NCBI GenBank assembly: GCA_964410065.1
Contig: CAYPFO010000027.1
Location: 1 to 40,258, forward strand
DNA length: 40,258 nucleotides
Source: Serpens sp964410065
GTDB taxonomy: Bacteria; Pseudomonadota; Gammaproteobacteria; Pseudomonadales; Pseudomonadaceae
Reading direction: 5' to 3'
Positions 24,156-32,754 of the stretch are shown one piece after another (positions within the stretch are counted from its first letter, which is position 1; each line of letters begins with the position of its first letter). The translations under genes and the position numbers were made by a program. The notes under the pieces were generated by a model. It had not been told where the DNA came from and ran no database searches. It was given only the letters and a program-made list of their open reading frames with translations.

Positions 24156-25316
24156 ATGCCTGCAGCCCAACATTTTACCGTTCTGGATAGCTTTCGCGGC
24201 CTTGCTGCTCTAGCCATCGTGCTGTTCCACATGCCCATCGTGCTGGCGTTCAGCGAGCTGAATGTCTTTGGCAACGGGCCGGTGTTCGTCCAATTCTTCT
24301 TCGCGCTCAGCGGCTTCGTACTTTGCCACACCTACGCCCCTCGGCTGACCAATGTCGCGGCGCTGCGCGACTTCGCCATTGCGCGAACGTTTCGCCTTTT
24401 CCCCCTGCACCTGTGCCTGCTCGGCCTGTTTATCCTCTTGGAAGTCGGCAAACTGCTGGTTCAGGGTCAAGGCTCGTCAACCGAGGCGTTCAACAGCAGC
24501 TTCGCTGCTGCGCAAATCCTGCCCAACCTTTTGCTGTTGCAGGCCTGGCTACCCGGCGCTGACAACCTGTCGTTCAATGCGCCCGCCTGGAGCATCAGCG
24601 TTGGCTATTACGTTTACCTGCTGTTCAGCTTGATTCTGGTGGCGCTACCACGTCGCAACAGCCTCGTTTTCTCACTTATTAGCCTACTGATGTGTCTGGG
24701 TTTACTGATGCAGGTCCACGCGCTGGAAGCCGAAGTTTTCAAGGGCGTTGGCTGTTTCTTCGCGGGGGCCCTGCTCTACCGATTATTCGACAGTTTGCGA
24801 GCCCTGCCACTGAGCCAAACTGAATTCACCATCCTGGAGATCAGTACGCTGTTGGTGTTGGCATTGGTTCTAGACAGCAGCTATCTCTACCGCGACCTGT
24901 TCGCCAGCCTCATGCTCTTGCTCACCGTGTTCATCTTCGCCTTTGAAGGCGGCCTCGTTTCGAGCTGGCTCAAGCAGCGCTGGCTACAAGCTCTGGGCCT
25001 GTGGTCCTTCTCCATTTACATGACTCACTTCGTCCTCCTTGGCGTTTTACACGGGCTTGCTCTGCAGTTGTCCAAGCTGCCTGGCCTGGAACACCTTGCA
25101 CCTTCCGCACCACTGGGCAGCGCAGCCTTCGGCTTTGTCAGTACGCAAAACATGCTGCTGGATAACCTGCTGGCAGTGGCCATCCTGCTGGTTGTGATTC
25201 TGGTGTCTTCGCTGACCTATAAATACATCGAGCTGCCAGGCATTCGCCTGGGCAAGCGCCTGCAAGGCAAAGCTCCTGTATCGCTCTTCGAGGAAAAACC
25301 TCAAGTCACCAGCTGA
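24156..25316 (+). CDS. Membrane acyltransferase, family 3 (OafA/WecH type)
   Basis: Integral-membrane acyltransferases of this family transfer acetyl or other acyl groups to O-antigen, exopolysaccharide, glucans or peptidoglycan. The 386-residue protein begins with the typical LDSFRGLAALAIVLFHM, with the conserved Arg and the proposed catalytic His at about residue 25. FVQFFFALSGFVLCHTY and IARTFRLFPLHLCLLGLF follow. About ten hydrophobic segments run to SLTYKYIELPGIRLGKRLQ, the family C-terminal motif (YxxIExPxxxxGK). The ATG at 24156 follows GAAGGGACT. It stands alone between conserved blocks, beside no glycan cluster, so it looks accessory. The acceptor is unknown. Confidence 0.88.
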   Translation: MPAAQHFTVLDSFRGLAALAIVLFHMPIVLAFSELNVFGNGPVFVQFFFALSGFVLCHTYAPRLTNVAALRDFAIARTFRLFPLHLCLLGLFILLEVGKLLVQGQGSSTEAFNSSFAAAQILPNLLLLQAWLPGADNLSFNAPAWSISVGYYVYLLFSLILVALPRRNSLVFSLISLLMCLGLLMQVHALEAEVFKGVGCFFAGALLYRLFDSLRALPLSQTEFTILEISTLLVLALVLDSSYLYRDLFASLMLLLTVFIFAFEGGLVSSWLKQRWLQALGLWSFSIYMTHFVLLGVLHGLALQLSKLPGLEHLAPSAPLGSAAFGFVSTQNMLLDNLLAVAILLVVILVSSLTYKYIELPGIRLGKRLQGKAPVSLFEEKPQVTS

Positions 25317-25335
25317 CTCCGAAGGCAACGTTCCT

Positions 25336-25351
25336 CCGCGCCATGGCGCGG
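25336..25351. repeat. 16-bp perfect palindrome after the acyltransferase gene
   Basis: CCGCGCCATGGCGCGG lies 20 bases after the acyltransferase stop, in the 120-base gap before cmoA. As RNA it would form a short stem; no T-tract follows. A TAAAAT -10-like box for cmoA lies at 25400-25405. Confidence 0.6.
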
Positions 25352-25436
25352 GCGGGCAGACATTGCGATAGAGAACAAGCATAAGCTGTCGCTCTTGGCT
25401 AAAATGCCCGCCTTTTCCGCACGACCGAATCTCGCC

Positions 25437-26180
25437 ATGCGCCAGGAACCTGATCAGATTTTCGCCCAGCCGTTGGCCCAGGTACCGGACTTCGTCTTCA
25501 ACGAAGACGTGGCCCGCGTGTTTCCCGACATGATCAAGCGCTCGGTACCCGGGTATCCGACCATCGTCGAAAACATTGGCGTACTGGCTGCGCGCTTCGC
25601 CCAACCCGACTCCGTGCTTTATGACCTGGGCTGCTCTCTGGGCGCGGTGACCCAGGCTTTGCGCCGCCATGTACAGAGCGAGCAATGCCGGATCATTGCT
25701 GTGGATAACTCTGCTGCGATGGTGGAGCGCTGCCGGGAATACCTGCAAGCCCAAGACTCCATGTTTCAGGAGCTGCTGCCCGTCGAGGTGATCGAGGCGG
25801 ATATCTTGGCGCTGCAATTCCAGCCAGCTTCGCTGATCGCCCTGAATTTCACACTGCAGTTCATTTCCCCCGCACAGCGTCCCGAGCTGCTGGCCCGCAT
25901 TCGTCGAAGCCTGCTGCCTGGCGGCGCGCTGATTCTTTCGGAAAAGCTGTGCTTCCAAGACCCCGTCGAACACGCGCTACTCACTGAATTGCACCTCGAC
26001 TTCAAGCGTGCCAATGGCTACAGCGAACTGGAAATCGCCCAGAAACGCAGTGCCATTGAAAACGTCATGCTGCCGGACAGCCTGGAGCAACATCGCGAGC
26101 GTTTGCTAGCCGCCGGCTTTAGCAAGATCATCCCCTGGTTCCAATGCCTGAATTTCGCCTCACTGATTGCCCTGCCATGA
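25437..26180 (+). CDS. cmoA: Carboxy-S-adenosyl-L-methionine synthase CmoA
   Basis: CmoA converts S-adenosylmethionine and prephenate to carboxy-SAM, the unusual donor used by CmoB. The 247-residue protein has the family N-terminus with DQIFAQP and FVFNEDVARVFPDMIKRSVPGYPTI. The SAM loop is VLYDLGCSLGAVTQAL, followed by VDNSAAMVERC, LNFTLQFI and LSEKL. The start at 25437 gives the standard length; an in-frame ATG at 25395 overlaps the promoter-like TAAAAT box and was rejected. It overlaps cmoB by four bases (ATGA), so the pair is translationally coupled. The two act together on tRNA wobble uridine. Confidence 0.96.
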   Translation: MRQEPDQIFAQPLAQVPDFVFNEDVARVFPDMIKRSVPGYPTIVENIGVLAARFAQPDSVLYDLGCSLGAVTQALRRHVQSEQCRIIAVDNSAAMVERCREYLQAQDSMFQELLPVEVIEADILALQFQPASLIALNFTLQFISPAQRPELLARIRRSLLPGGALILSEKLCFQDPVEHALLTELHLDFKRANGYSELEIAQKRSAIENVMLPDSLEQHRERLLAAGFSKIIPWFQCLNFASLIALP

Positions 26181-27136
26181 CCGACCTTAGCTCCCTGATC
26201 CAACGTGTGGCCAATACACCCCTGTCCGGCTGGGCGAACACTTTGCAAACTCAGCTCGATGCCAAACTGGCCATCGGCCATGGCGACCTGCAACGCTGGC
26301 AACAGGCGCTGGATGCCTTGCCCGCGCTGAGCCCAAGCCAGATTGACTTGACGCAGGCGTTCCGACTCGACGCCGACTGCGACGCAAGCGTCCGCCTGCA
26401 GTTGCGTGAGGCCTTGCTTGGCCTGTCCCCTTGGCGCAAGGGCCCTTTCGAGCTGTTTGGCGTACAGCTGGACACGGAATGGCGCTCGGACTGGAAATGG
26501 GCGCGTGTCAGTCCGCACCTCGACCTGACCGGCAAGCGTGTGCTGGATGTTGGCTGCGGCAACGGCTATTACATGTGGCGCATGCTGGGCGCTGGCGCTG
26601 ACAGCGTGATTGGCGTTGACCCCAACTGGCTATTCTTCTGCCAATTCCTGGCCATGCAGCGCTATCTGCCGGATCTGCCCGCCTGGCATTTGCCGTTCGC
26701 CCTCGAAGAGCTGCCGGAAAAGCTGCAAGGCTTCGACACGGTATTCTCCATGGGGGTGCTCTATCACCGCCGCTCGCCCATTGATCACCTGCTGGCGCTC
26801 AAGGACTGCCTGGTCAAAGGGGGCGAATTGGTGCTGGAAACCCTGGTGGTCGAAGGCGATGTCAACCAGGTGCTGGTGCCCGAAGACCGTTACGCGCAAA
26901 TGCGCAACGTCTGGTTCTTGCCATCAGTGCCGGCGCTGGAACTGTGGTTGCGCCGCGCGGGCTTTGAAAACGTGCGCTGTGTCGATGTCAGTCAGACCAG
27001 CCTGGATGAACAACGCAGCACCGAATGGATGCGCTTTCAATCGCTCGCCGACTTCCTCGATCCGGCCGACGCATCCCGCACCGTTGAAGGTCTGCCGGCC
27101 CCAAGACGTGCAGTCCTGATCGCACGCAAACCTTAA
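26177..27136 (+). CDS. cmoB: tRNA U34 carboxymethyltransferase CmoB
   Basis: CmoB uses carboxy-SAM to turn 5-hydroxyuridine at tRNA position 34 into 5-carboxymethoxyuridine, widening wobble decoding. The 319-residue protein has the CmoB-specific N-terminal half including LSPWRKGPFELFGVQLDTEWRSDWKW. The methyltransferase domain has GKRVLDVGCGNGYYMWRML and VGVDP-type GVDPNWLFFCQF, then VFSMGVLYHRRSPIDHL and LVLETLVV. The C-terminal VWFLPSVPALELWLRRAGF follows the family. The start at 26177 overlaps the cmoA stop; the listed longer reading from 26144 lies within cmoA. Length is that of the family. Confidence 0.96.
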   Translation: MTDLSSLIQRVANTPLSGWANTLQTQLDAKLAIGHGDLQRWQQALDALPALSPSQIDLTQAFRLDADCDASVRLQLREALLGLSPWRKGPFELFGVQLDTEWRSDWKWARVSPHLDLTGKRVLDVGCGNGYYMWRMLGAGADSVIGVDPNWLFFCQFLAMQRYLPDLPAWHLPFALEELPEKLQGFDTVFSMGVLYHRRSPIDHLLALKDCLVKGGELVLETLVVEGDVNQVLVPEDRYAQMRNVWFLPSVPALELWLRRAGFENVRCVDVSQTSLDEQRSTEWMRFQSLADFLDPADASRTVEGLPAPRRAVLIARKP

Positions 27137-27240
27137 GCAATACATGTGGCGCATCGCTCAATTCGAGCTGACTGATAAGCCACTAATAGCACACAGCTAC
27201 CAGTAAGTATTGCGAGGCCAGGCAAAGCGCGGCATCCTTG

Positions 27241-28344
27241 ATGCGAAAGCTCGATATAAAAAACATGGATCGATTTTTTGCACGCTTTTTACAGCGCTTG
27301 CGCACTGATTTTCAGCTCTCGATCATCAGTCTGATGGGGCTATTCGGTGTATTGGGCATTTCGCCCTACGCCGTATACCGCCTGCTGGAGGGCAATTATC
27401 TGGTTGGCATGTCTGACCTTGTGATTGTCCTGTCGACTGTGGCCGCCGTCATATTTGCCTGGGTAACCGGCAATACGACCAAGGCAGGCCTCTACGTGTG
27501 CTGCGTATTTACCTGTCTGGCCACGCTGATCGCCATCAATCTGAGTGTGAATGGCCTGTTCTGGATCTATCCCTTGATCCTGTTCAACTTCTTCATGGTT
27601 TCGCCAGGCAAAGCCAGCATTGCCACGCTGCTGGTGTTGGCCGGCCTGATCGGCCATTCACTGTGGCAACCGGGTAGCGTCTTCGAAAGTTACCACCAGA
27701 TGGGCTCTTTCCTGGTCACCAGCCTGATGGCGTGCATCCTGACCCTGATATTTGCCTATCGCACTCAGCTTCAACGCGAACAATTGCAGATTCTTGCCAT
27801 CCAGGACGGGCTGACCGGCGCCCGTAATCGCCGGGCGATGGATACGGACCTGAAAATCGCCGCCTCACGCAAACGTCGCCACGGTAAACCGCAAGCGTTG
27901 CTCGTCATGGACCTGGATCATTTCAAACAGATCAACGACCGTTTTGGCCACCATGCCGGGGATTAGGTCTTGATCGACTTTGTCCGTTTGATCAAACGCT
28001 CATCCCGTCAGGAAGACCTGCTCTACCGTTTTGGTGGCGAGGAATTTCTCCTCCTGCTGCAGGACACCGAGCTCAGCGGCTTGCAACGTGCTGCCGCACA
28101 GTTACATCAACAGGTCCGCAGCGGGCTGCTGGGCCCCGGTGGTCCGGTTACCGTATCTATCGGTGGCGCCGTCTTGCAGCCTGATGAATCGTGGACCAGT
28201 TGGCTACAGCGCGCCGACCGCTGTCTTTATCAGGCCAAAAGCACGGGGCGCGATCGCATCATCATCGACAGCCAGGCAAACGAGCCACAGGCTCACGTCA
28301 ATCCGGACTCCGCATCACTCGAAGCAGTGTCGGCCGACACCTGA
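27241..28344 (+). pseudogene. Membrane GGDEF diguanylate cyclase gene interrupted by an amber codon
   Basis: Read through TAG at 27964-27966, this is one 367-codon frame. An N-terminal region has about six membrane segments (residues about 20-180, for example SIISLMGLFGVLGI and LFWIYPLILFNFFMV). A GGDEF domain follows, with DGLTGARNRRA, LLVMDLDHFKQINDRFGHHAGD, then the stop, then VLIDFVRLI. The active site GGEEF and the inhibitory RxxD (RQED, five residues before it) are both intact downstream. The stop replaces the variable residue in the GDxVL motif, and one C-to-T change from CAG would create it. As read, the protein ends inside the catalytic domain and should be inactive. Possible explanations are a recent pseudogene, a sequencing error, or suppression. 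The start at ATG 27241 is uncertain; TTG 27238 and ATG 27265 are alternatives. Confidence 0.85.
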
Positions 28345-28382
28345 GGCTGGCGAGGCCAATACCGTTCGCGTTAAAAGGTCTC

Positions 28383-29126
28383 TTAACGACGCGCAGCCGC
28401 AGCGATCAGCGCTTTCATTTCTTGGACGGCCGGCTTGAAACCGACGAACAAGGCATGAGCGACAATCGCATGACCGATGTTGAGTTCGTTGATTCCCGGG
28501 ATCGCCGCCACGTCGTGCACATTGTGGTAATGCAGACCATGTCCTGCATTGACGATAAGCCCTAGTTGGCGTCCCAATGCCACGCCCTGACGAATCCGCT
28601 CCAGCTCCAGGGCCATTTCGGCGGGCGTAGTGGCGTCGGCATAGCGCCCTGTGTGCAACTCGATGGCCGGTGCGCCGATGCGGGCGGCCGCTTCGATCTG
28701 CCGAGCATCGGCATCAATGAACAACGAGACTTCGCTACCCAGTTCAGCCAGCGCGGCCACCGCATCGCCAATCCGCTGCTCTTGGCCAACCACCTCGAGC
28801 CCGCCCTCGGTGGTCAATTCCTGACGGGTCTCCGGTACCAGGCAGATATGCTCCGGGCGAATGCGTTCAGCAAACGCCAGCATTGCCTCGGTCACGCCCA
28901 TCTCGAAGTTCATGCGGGTTTGCAGGCACTTCTTGAGCAGGAGCACGTCGCGCTCCTGAATGTGCCGGCGGTCTTCACGAAGATGCACGGTAATGCCATC
29001 GGCACCGGCTTCCTCGGCATCCAGCGCGGCCTTGACCGGATCCGGATAGCGCGTCCCGCGTGCCTGACGCAAGGTCGCCACATGATCGATATTCACACCA
29101 AGCAGAATGCGCTGATTGTCAGACAC
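28383..29126 (-). CDS. pdxJ: Pyridoxine 5'-phosphate synthase
   Basis: PdxJ condenses 1-deoxy-D-xylulose 5-phosphate with 3-amino-2-oxopropyl phosphate to give pyridoxine 5'-phosphate, the ring-forming step of the DXP-dependent vitamin B6 pathway. The 247-residue TIM-barrel protein shows LGVNIDHVATLRQARGTRYPDPV at the N-terminus, then GADGITVHLREDRRHI, NFEMGVTEAM, SLFIDADARQIEAA, ELHTGRYAD, NAGHGLHYHNV and ELNIGHAIVAHA, together holding the phosphate and active-site His/Glu residues. Its start overlaps the recO end by eight bases, so the two are co-transcribed at the tail of the rnc-era-recO series. Confidence 0.97.
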   Translation of the reverse strand: MSDNQRILLGVNIDHVATLRQARGTRYPDPVKAALDAEEAGADGITVHLREDRRHIQERDVLLLKKCLQTRMNFEMGVTEAMLAFAERIRPEHICLVPETRQELTTEGGLEVVGQEQRIGDAVAALAELGSEVSLFIDADARQIEAAARIGAPAIELHTGRYADATTPAEMALELERIRQGVALGRQLGLIVNAGHGLHYHNVHDVAAIPGINELNIGHAIVAHALFVGFKPAVQEMKALIAAAARR

Positions 29127-29802
29127 GAGGGGGCTCCTTGAGATTCATGAACAACTCGCGGCTGACCAGGGGTCGGCCGCCTAAATGTGGGGCGAGGGCC
29201 TGACGCATCAGGCGTTTGGCAGCCGCCAGCACTGCAGGGTCATTCCAGTCGACGGCGGCCATGGCCAGCAGATCGTGACCATGGAACAAGCCGGGCTGCA
29301 ATTCAACGGTGCGCTCCAGGCCTGCCTCCGGCTTCAAGCGATAATAGGCTTCGGGCTCTATGGGTTGACCGTAACGATCGTGGTCCAGGGCGAAGCCATA
29401 GCCAAGCTGCTCAAGCAAGCGCCACTCAAAGGCACGCAACAGCGGTTGCAATGCACGGCCGGCGGCCAACGCCTGGAGGGTCAGAGCATAGTGCTCGAAC
29501 ATGACCGGCTGTGGGTCCTGCATGGGCAGCAGACGAATCAGCAATTCATTCAGGTAAAGCCCGCTGAACAGCGCATCGCCATGCAACAGGTTCGGTATGC
29601 CAGCCGACTCCAGGCGCGCCACGGTCTTGAGTTCGCCGCGCCCGCGCAACTCGATATCCAGAGGTAAAAAAGGCCGCGCCTGGCTGCCAGATTTGCTTCG
29701 AGCACCGCGCAGCACCGCCCGCAGACGGCCCTCTGGGGTAAACAGATCCACCAGAGCGCTGGTTTCCTTGTAAGCACGGGTGTGCAGGATGAAGGCCAGC
29801 AT
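29119..29802 (-). CDS. recO: DNA repair protein RecO
   Basis: RecO, with RecR, loads RecA onto SSB-covered single-stranded DNA in the RecF recombination pathway. The 227-residue protein has the N-terminal OB-fold pattern FILHTRAYKETSALVDLFTPEGRLRAVLRGARSK and the helical C-terminal part with RAFEWRLLEQLGYG. It starts at ATG 29802; an in-frame TAA two codons before it blocks any longer reading. The first residues are therefore a little shorter than in relatives I recall, and no clear ribosome site is seen. It lies between era (57 bases upstream) and pdxJ (overlapping). Confidence 0.95.
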   Translation of the reverse strand: MLAFILHTRAYKETSALVDLFTPEGRLRAVLRGARSKSGSQARPFLPLDIELRGRGELKTVARLESAGIPNLLHGDALFSGLYLNELLIRLLPMQDPQPVMFEHYALTLQALAAGRALQPLLRAFEWRLLEQLGYGFALDHDRYGQPIEPEAYYRLKPEAGLERTVELQPGLFHGHDLLAMAAVDWNDPAVLAAAKRLMRQALAPHLGGRPLVSRELFMNLKEPPRV

Positions 29803-29859
29803 CAGGGGTTAACAGCCCGGGCAACCCTTGGGTCGTTGGCTTGCCCGTCGCCGCTCACA

Positions 29860-30756
29860 TCACTGTTCTCGGTAACCGAGCGAATGCAGGGCTCGCTCAT
29901 CGTCGGACCAGCCACCCTTAACCTTGACCCACAAGTTAAGCATGACCTTGGAGTCGAACAGCACTTCCATGTCCTTGCGCGCGCCCTGGCCGATCTGCTT
30001 GATCCGCTCGCCTTTCTCGCCAATAAGGATTTTCTTCTGCCCATCACGTTCGACCAGGATCAGCGCATGGATATGCAGAATGCGCCCTTCCTGCTTGAAT
30101 TCTTCGATCTCCACAGTGATCTGGTAGGGCAGCTCAGCGCCCAGCTGTCGCATGATTTTTTCGCGCACCAGTTCGGCGGCCAAGAAACGGCTGGAGCGGT
30201 CGGTGATCTGGTCTTCCGGGAAAAAATGCTCGTTCTCGGGCAGATGCTCGGCCACCAGACGCTCCAAGGTGTCCAGATTGTGCCCGTGCAAGGCGGAAAC
30301 CGGCACGACTTCCGCGTTGGGCAGTTGCTCGGTCAGCCACTGCAAATGTGGCAGCAACTCGGCCTTGTCTTCCAAGCGGTCGGCCTTGTTGACGGCGATG
30401 ATCACCGGGCCCTGGACATACTGCACACGGTCCAGCACCAACTGATCCTCGTCGGTCCAGCGTGTGCGGTCGACTACGAAGACCACCACATCCACGTCCT
30501 TGAGTGCAGAGGCCGCGCTCTTGTTCATGAAGCGGTTGAGCGCTTTTTCATTGTTCTTGTGCAAGCCGGGGGTGTCCACATAGATTGCCTGCACCGCACC
30601 CTCGGTCTTGATCCCGAGCATGTTGTGGCGTGTGGTCTGTGGCTTGCGCGAAGTGATTGCCAATTTCTGGCCAAGAATATGGTTGAGCAGCGTGGACTTG
30701 CCCACGTTGGGACGACCGACGATGGCCACGTAACCGCAGCGACTGATATCAGTCAT
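29860..30756 (-). CDS. era: GTPase Era
   Basis: Era is an essential Ras-like GTPase with a KH domain that binds the 3' end of 16S rRNA and checks small-subunit maturation. The 298-residue protein shows G1 GRPNVGKS (14-21), the Era-specific QTTRHNMLGI, G3 DTPGLH and G4 NKAD. The C-terminal KH domain has ERDGQKKILIGEKGERIKQIG. The start at ATG 30756 (MTDISRCG) overlaps the end of rnc by eight bases; a longer reading to 30780 is possible but less like the family. It is coupled with rnc, whose product processes the same rRNA. Confidence 0.97.
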   Translation of the reverse strand: MTDISRCGYVAIVGRPNVGKSTLLNHILGQKLAITSRKPQTTRHNMLGIKTEGAVQAIYVDTPGLHKNNEKALNRFMNKSAASALKDVDVVVFVVDRTRWTDEDQLVLDRVQYVQGPVIIAVNKADRLEDKAELLPHLQWLTEQLPNAEVVPVSALHGHNLDTLERLVAEHLPENEHFFPEDQITDRSSRFLAAELVREKIMRQLGAELPYQITVEIEEFKQEGRILHIHALILVERDGQKKILIGEKGERIKQIGQGARKDMEVLFDSKVMLNLWVKVKGGWSDDERALHSLGYREQ

Positions 30757-31438
30757 GAGCATTCTCCACGCCCAGGGCAATCAGCGCAGCGGCGGCGGAT
30801 ACCTGCTCGGCGATCCTCCGACTGGCGCCCTGCCCGCGGGTCTTGTCATTCAGCAGACTGATCCGGCACTCGACGAAGAACGTCCGGCAGTGCGGATCAC
30901 CTTGTATATCCACCACCTCATACTGAGGCAGCTCACAGCCGCGCGATTGCAGAAACTCCTGCAGCCGGGTCTTGGGATCCTTGTTGGTATCTACCAGCGT
31001 CAGGCTTTCGATCTCAGCCGCTAGCCAGGCCAGTACGCGCTCGCGCGCAGGTTCCATGCCGGCATCCAGATAGATGGCACCAATCAGTGCTTCGACCGCA
31101 TCGGCCAGGATAGAGTCGCGCCGGTAACCACCGCTTTTCAGCTCGCCCGACCCCAGGCGCAGGTATTCGCCCAGCTCGAAGCCACGCGCTAGCAAGGCCA
31201 GTGTCTCGCCCTTGACCAGACGGGAGCGTAGCCGGGAAAGCTGTCCTTCCCGCGCTTGGGGAAAGCGCTCAAACAGCGCCTCGCCCGCCACGAAATTAAG
31301 GATGGCATCGCCGAGAAACTCCAGACGCTCATTGTTGCGTCCGGCAAAACTACGGTGTGTCAGGGCCAGGATCATCAGATCCTGATTGATGAAGGTATAG
31401 CCGAGCTGACGCTCGAGACGGCTTAGAGATGAGCTCAC
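30749..31438 (-). CDS. rnc: Ribonuclease III
   Basis: RNase III cleaves double-stranded RNA, including the rRNA precursor and many mRNA leaders. The 229-residue protein has the signature NERLEFLGDAILNF with the metal ligands Glu40 and Asp44, the second metal pair Asp113 and Glu116 in RRDSILADAVEALIGAIYLD, and a C-terminal dsRNA-binding domain (about 155-225, with DPKTRLQEFLQSRG and GQGASRRIAEQVSA). The start is GTG, just inside the end of the DUF4845 gene. The gene sits in the rnc-era-recO-pdxJ series, as in most gammaproteobacteria. Confidence 0.97.
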   Translation of the reverse strand: MSSSLSRLERQLGYTFINQDLMILALTHRSFAGRNNERLEFLGDAILNFVAGEALFERFPQAREGQLSRLRSRLVKGETLALLARGFELGEYLRLGSGELKSGGYRRDSILADAVEALIGAIYLDAGMEPARERVLAWLAAEIESLTLVDTNKDPKTRLQEFLQSRGCELPQYEVVDIQGDPHCRTFFVECRISLLNDKTRGQGASRRIAEQVSAAAALIALGVENAHD

Positions 31439-31812
31439 GGGATTCTTACGCGGAATTCTTTATCGAAGTGAACCACCAGATCGAGACTATCAATCAGAGG
31501 TTCGCGCTTTTCATATTTCAACCGGGCATGAAACTGATTGTTTTCCACGCGCACGGTGAGTGCCTTGTCCATGTCCAGGTCGCGAATATTGTTTACTTGC
31601 ATGCCTTTGCTCACATGCCGGTAAAAATCGCCCACGGTACGAATATCTGCTGCTTGATCAGTCTCGACCGAAGCGATGATTTTTTCCATCGACAGATTGT
31701 CGAGGTAATGCGGTATGACCTTGAACGCAGTGCTGGCGATAAACGCCACCACCGCCAGTACCACCATCCAGCTCAGCAGCGAAAGTCCTTTCTGCGAATG
31801 CGAGAACGTCAT
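31435..31812 (-). CDS. DUF4845 membrane protein with prepilin-like N-terminus
   Basis: This 125-residue protein has one N-terminal membrane segment (GLSLLSWMVVLAVVAFIASTAF) after a short basic stretch. An external domain follows, ending KYEKREPLIDSLDLVVHFDKEFRVRIP. Homologues of this DUF4845 family lie between lepB and rnc in many Pseudomonas. The SQKGLSLLSW start resembles a type IV prepilin leader, though the usual Glu at +5 is missing (Trp is near that place), so processing is doubtful. The start at 31812 follows GAGGTC; a longer reading to 31887 is poor. It overlaps rnc by four bases. Function unknown. Confidence 0.85.
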   Translation of the reverse strand: MTFSHSQKGLSLLSWMVVLAVVAFIASTAFKVIPHYLDNLSMEKIIASVETDQAADIRTVGDFYRHVSKGMQVNNIRDLDMDKALTVRVENNQFHARLKYEKREPLIDSLDLVVHFDKEFRVRIP

Positions 31813-31891
31813 GATCGACCTCATGTCGAGATTATCGGCAGCCAAGCCTATAGAAAGCAGGCGGCACCGTATTGCACGGTACCGCACAAAT

Positions 31892-32749
31892 TCAATGGAT
31901 CAGGCCGACACGCGAGAGGCTGGGCAGGTTGCCGCCCTTTGGTTCTGGCCAGCTGAGCCATACGGCAAAGGCCTTGCCGACGATATTACGGTCGGGAACC
32001 ATGCCGCGAAGCTCCGCAGCGATAGCCGTATCGTTCCAGTAACGGCTGTCGTTGGAGTTGTCGCGGTTATCACCCATCATGAAATAATGGCCATCCGGAA
32101 CGGTCCACTCACGACTGGGTTCGATGCGATACCGCCCCATTTCCTTGCGAATCATATGCTCTGCAGCGCCCAGCTTTTCCTGATAGAGGCCAGCGTTGCC
32201 CAGCGTGCCCGGCTCTTCGCCCAGCCACTTCTCAGCTACCGGCTCGCCATTGATGAACAAGCGCTTTTCACTGCTGTAACGCACCGTATCACCCGGCAGT
32301 CCCACAACCCGCTTGATGTAGTTGATATTCGGATCGCTGGGGTAGCGGAACACCATCACATCACCGCGTTGCGGATCGCCAATCTCGATTACCTTGGTGT
32401 CCAGCACCGGCAGACGGATGCCATAGGCAAACTTGTTGACCAGGATAAAATCGCCCACTTCCAGGGTCGGCTTCATCGAACCAGACGGAATCTGGAAGGG
32501 TTCAACCAGAAACGAGCGCAATACCAGCACGATGGCCAACACCGGAAAAAGTGACTTTCCGTATTCGACCAGCATGGGCTCCTTGCTGAGCTTTTCAACC
32601 ACCTGAGGATCAGGCTCGCCCTGCAACTGGCCCTGGTAGGTGCTGATCACCGCACGCCGACGGGGCGCCAGTACCAGCATATCCAACAGGGCCAATGCCC
32701 CGCATACCGCAACGGCAATAACCAGCAACAGCGGAAAATTGATCGACAT
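31892..32749 (-). CDS. lepB: Signal peptidase I
   Basis: LepB cuts signal peptides from exported proteins at the outer face of the inner membrane. The 285-residue protein has two N-terminal membrane segments (about 4-27 and 66-82). The catalytic Ser91 is in QIPSGSMKPTL and Lys146 in YIKRVVGLPGD, the Ser-Lys dyad of the family. GHYFMMGDNRDNSNDSR (box E) and the C-terminal GKAFAVWLSW follow. It lies six bases after lepA, the classical lepA-lepB operon. Substrates in this window would include MucB, MucD, MotY and the TonB receptor. Confidence 0.97.
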   Translation of the reverse strand: MSINFPLLLVIAVAVCGALALLDMLVLAPRRRAVISTYQGQLQGEPDPQVVEKLSKEPMLVEYGKSLFPVLAIVLVLRSFLVEPFQIPSGSMKPTLEVGDFILVNKFAYGIRLPVLDTKVIEIGDPQRGDVMVFRYPSDPNINYIKRVVGLPGDTVRYSSEKRLFINGEPVAEKWLGEEPGTLGNAGLYQEKLGAAEHMIRKEMGRYRIEPSREWTVPDGHYFMMGDNRDNSNDSRYWNDTAIAAELRGMVPDRNIVGKAFAVWLSWPEPKGGNLPSLSRVGLIH

Positions 32750-32754
32750 GGGTC

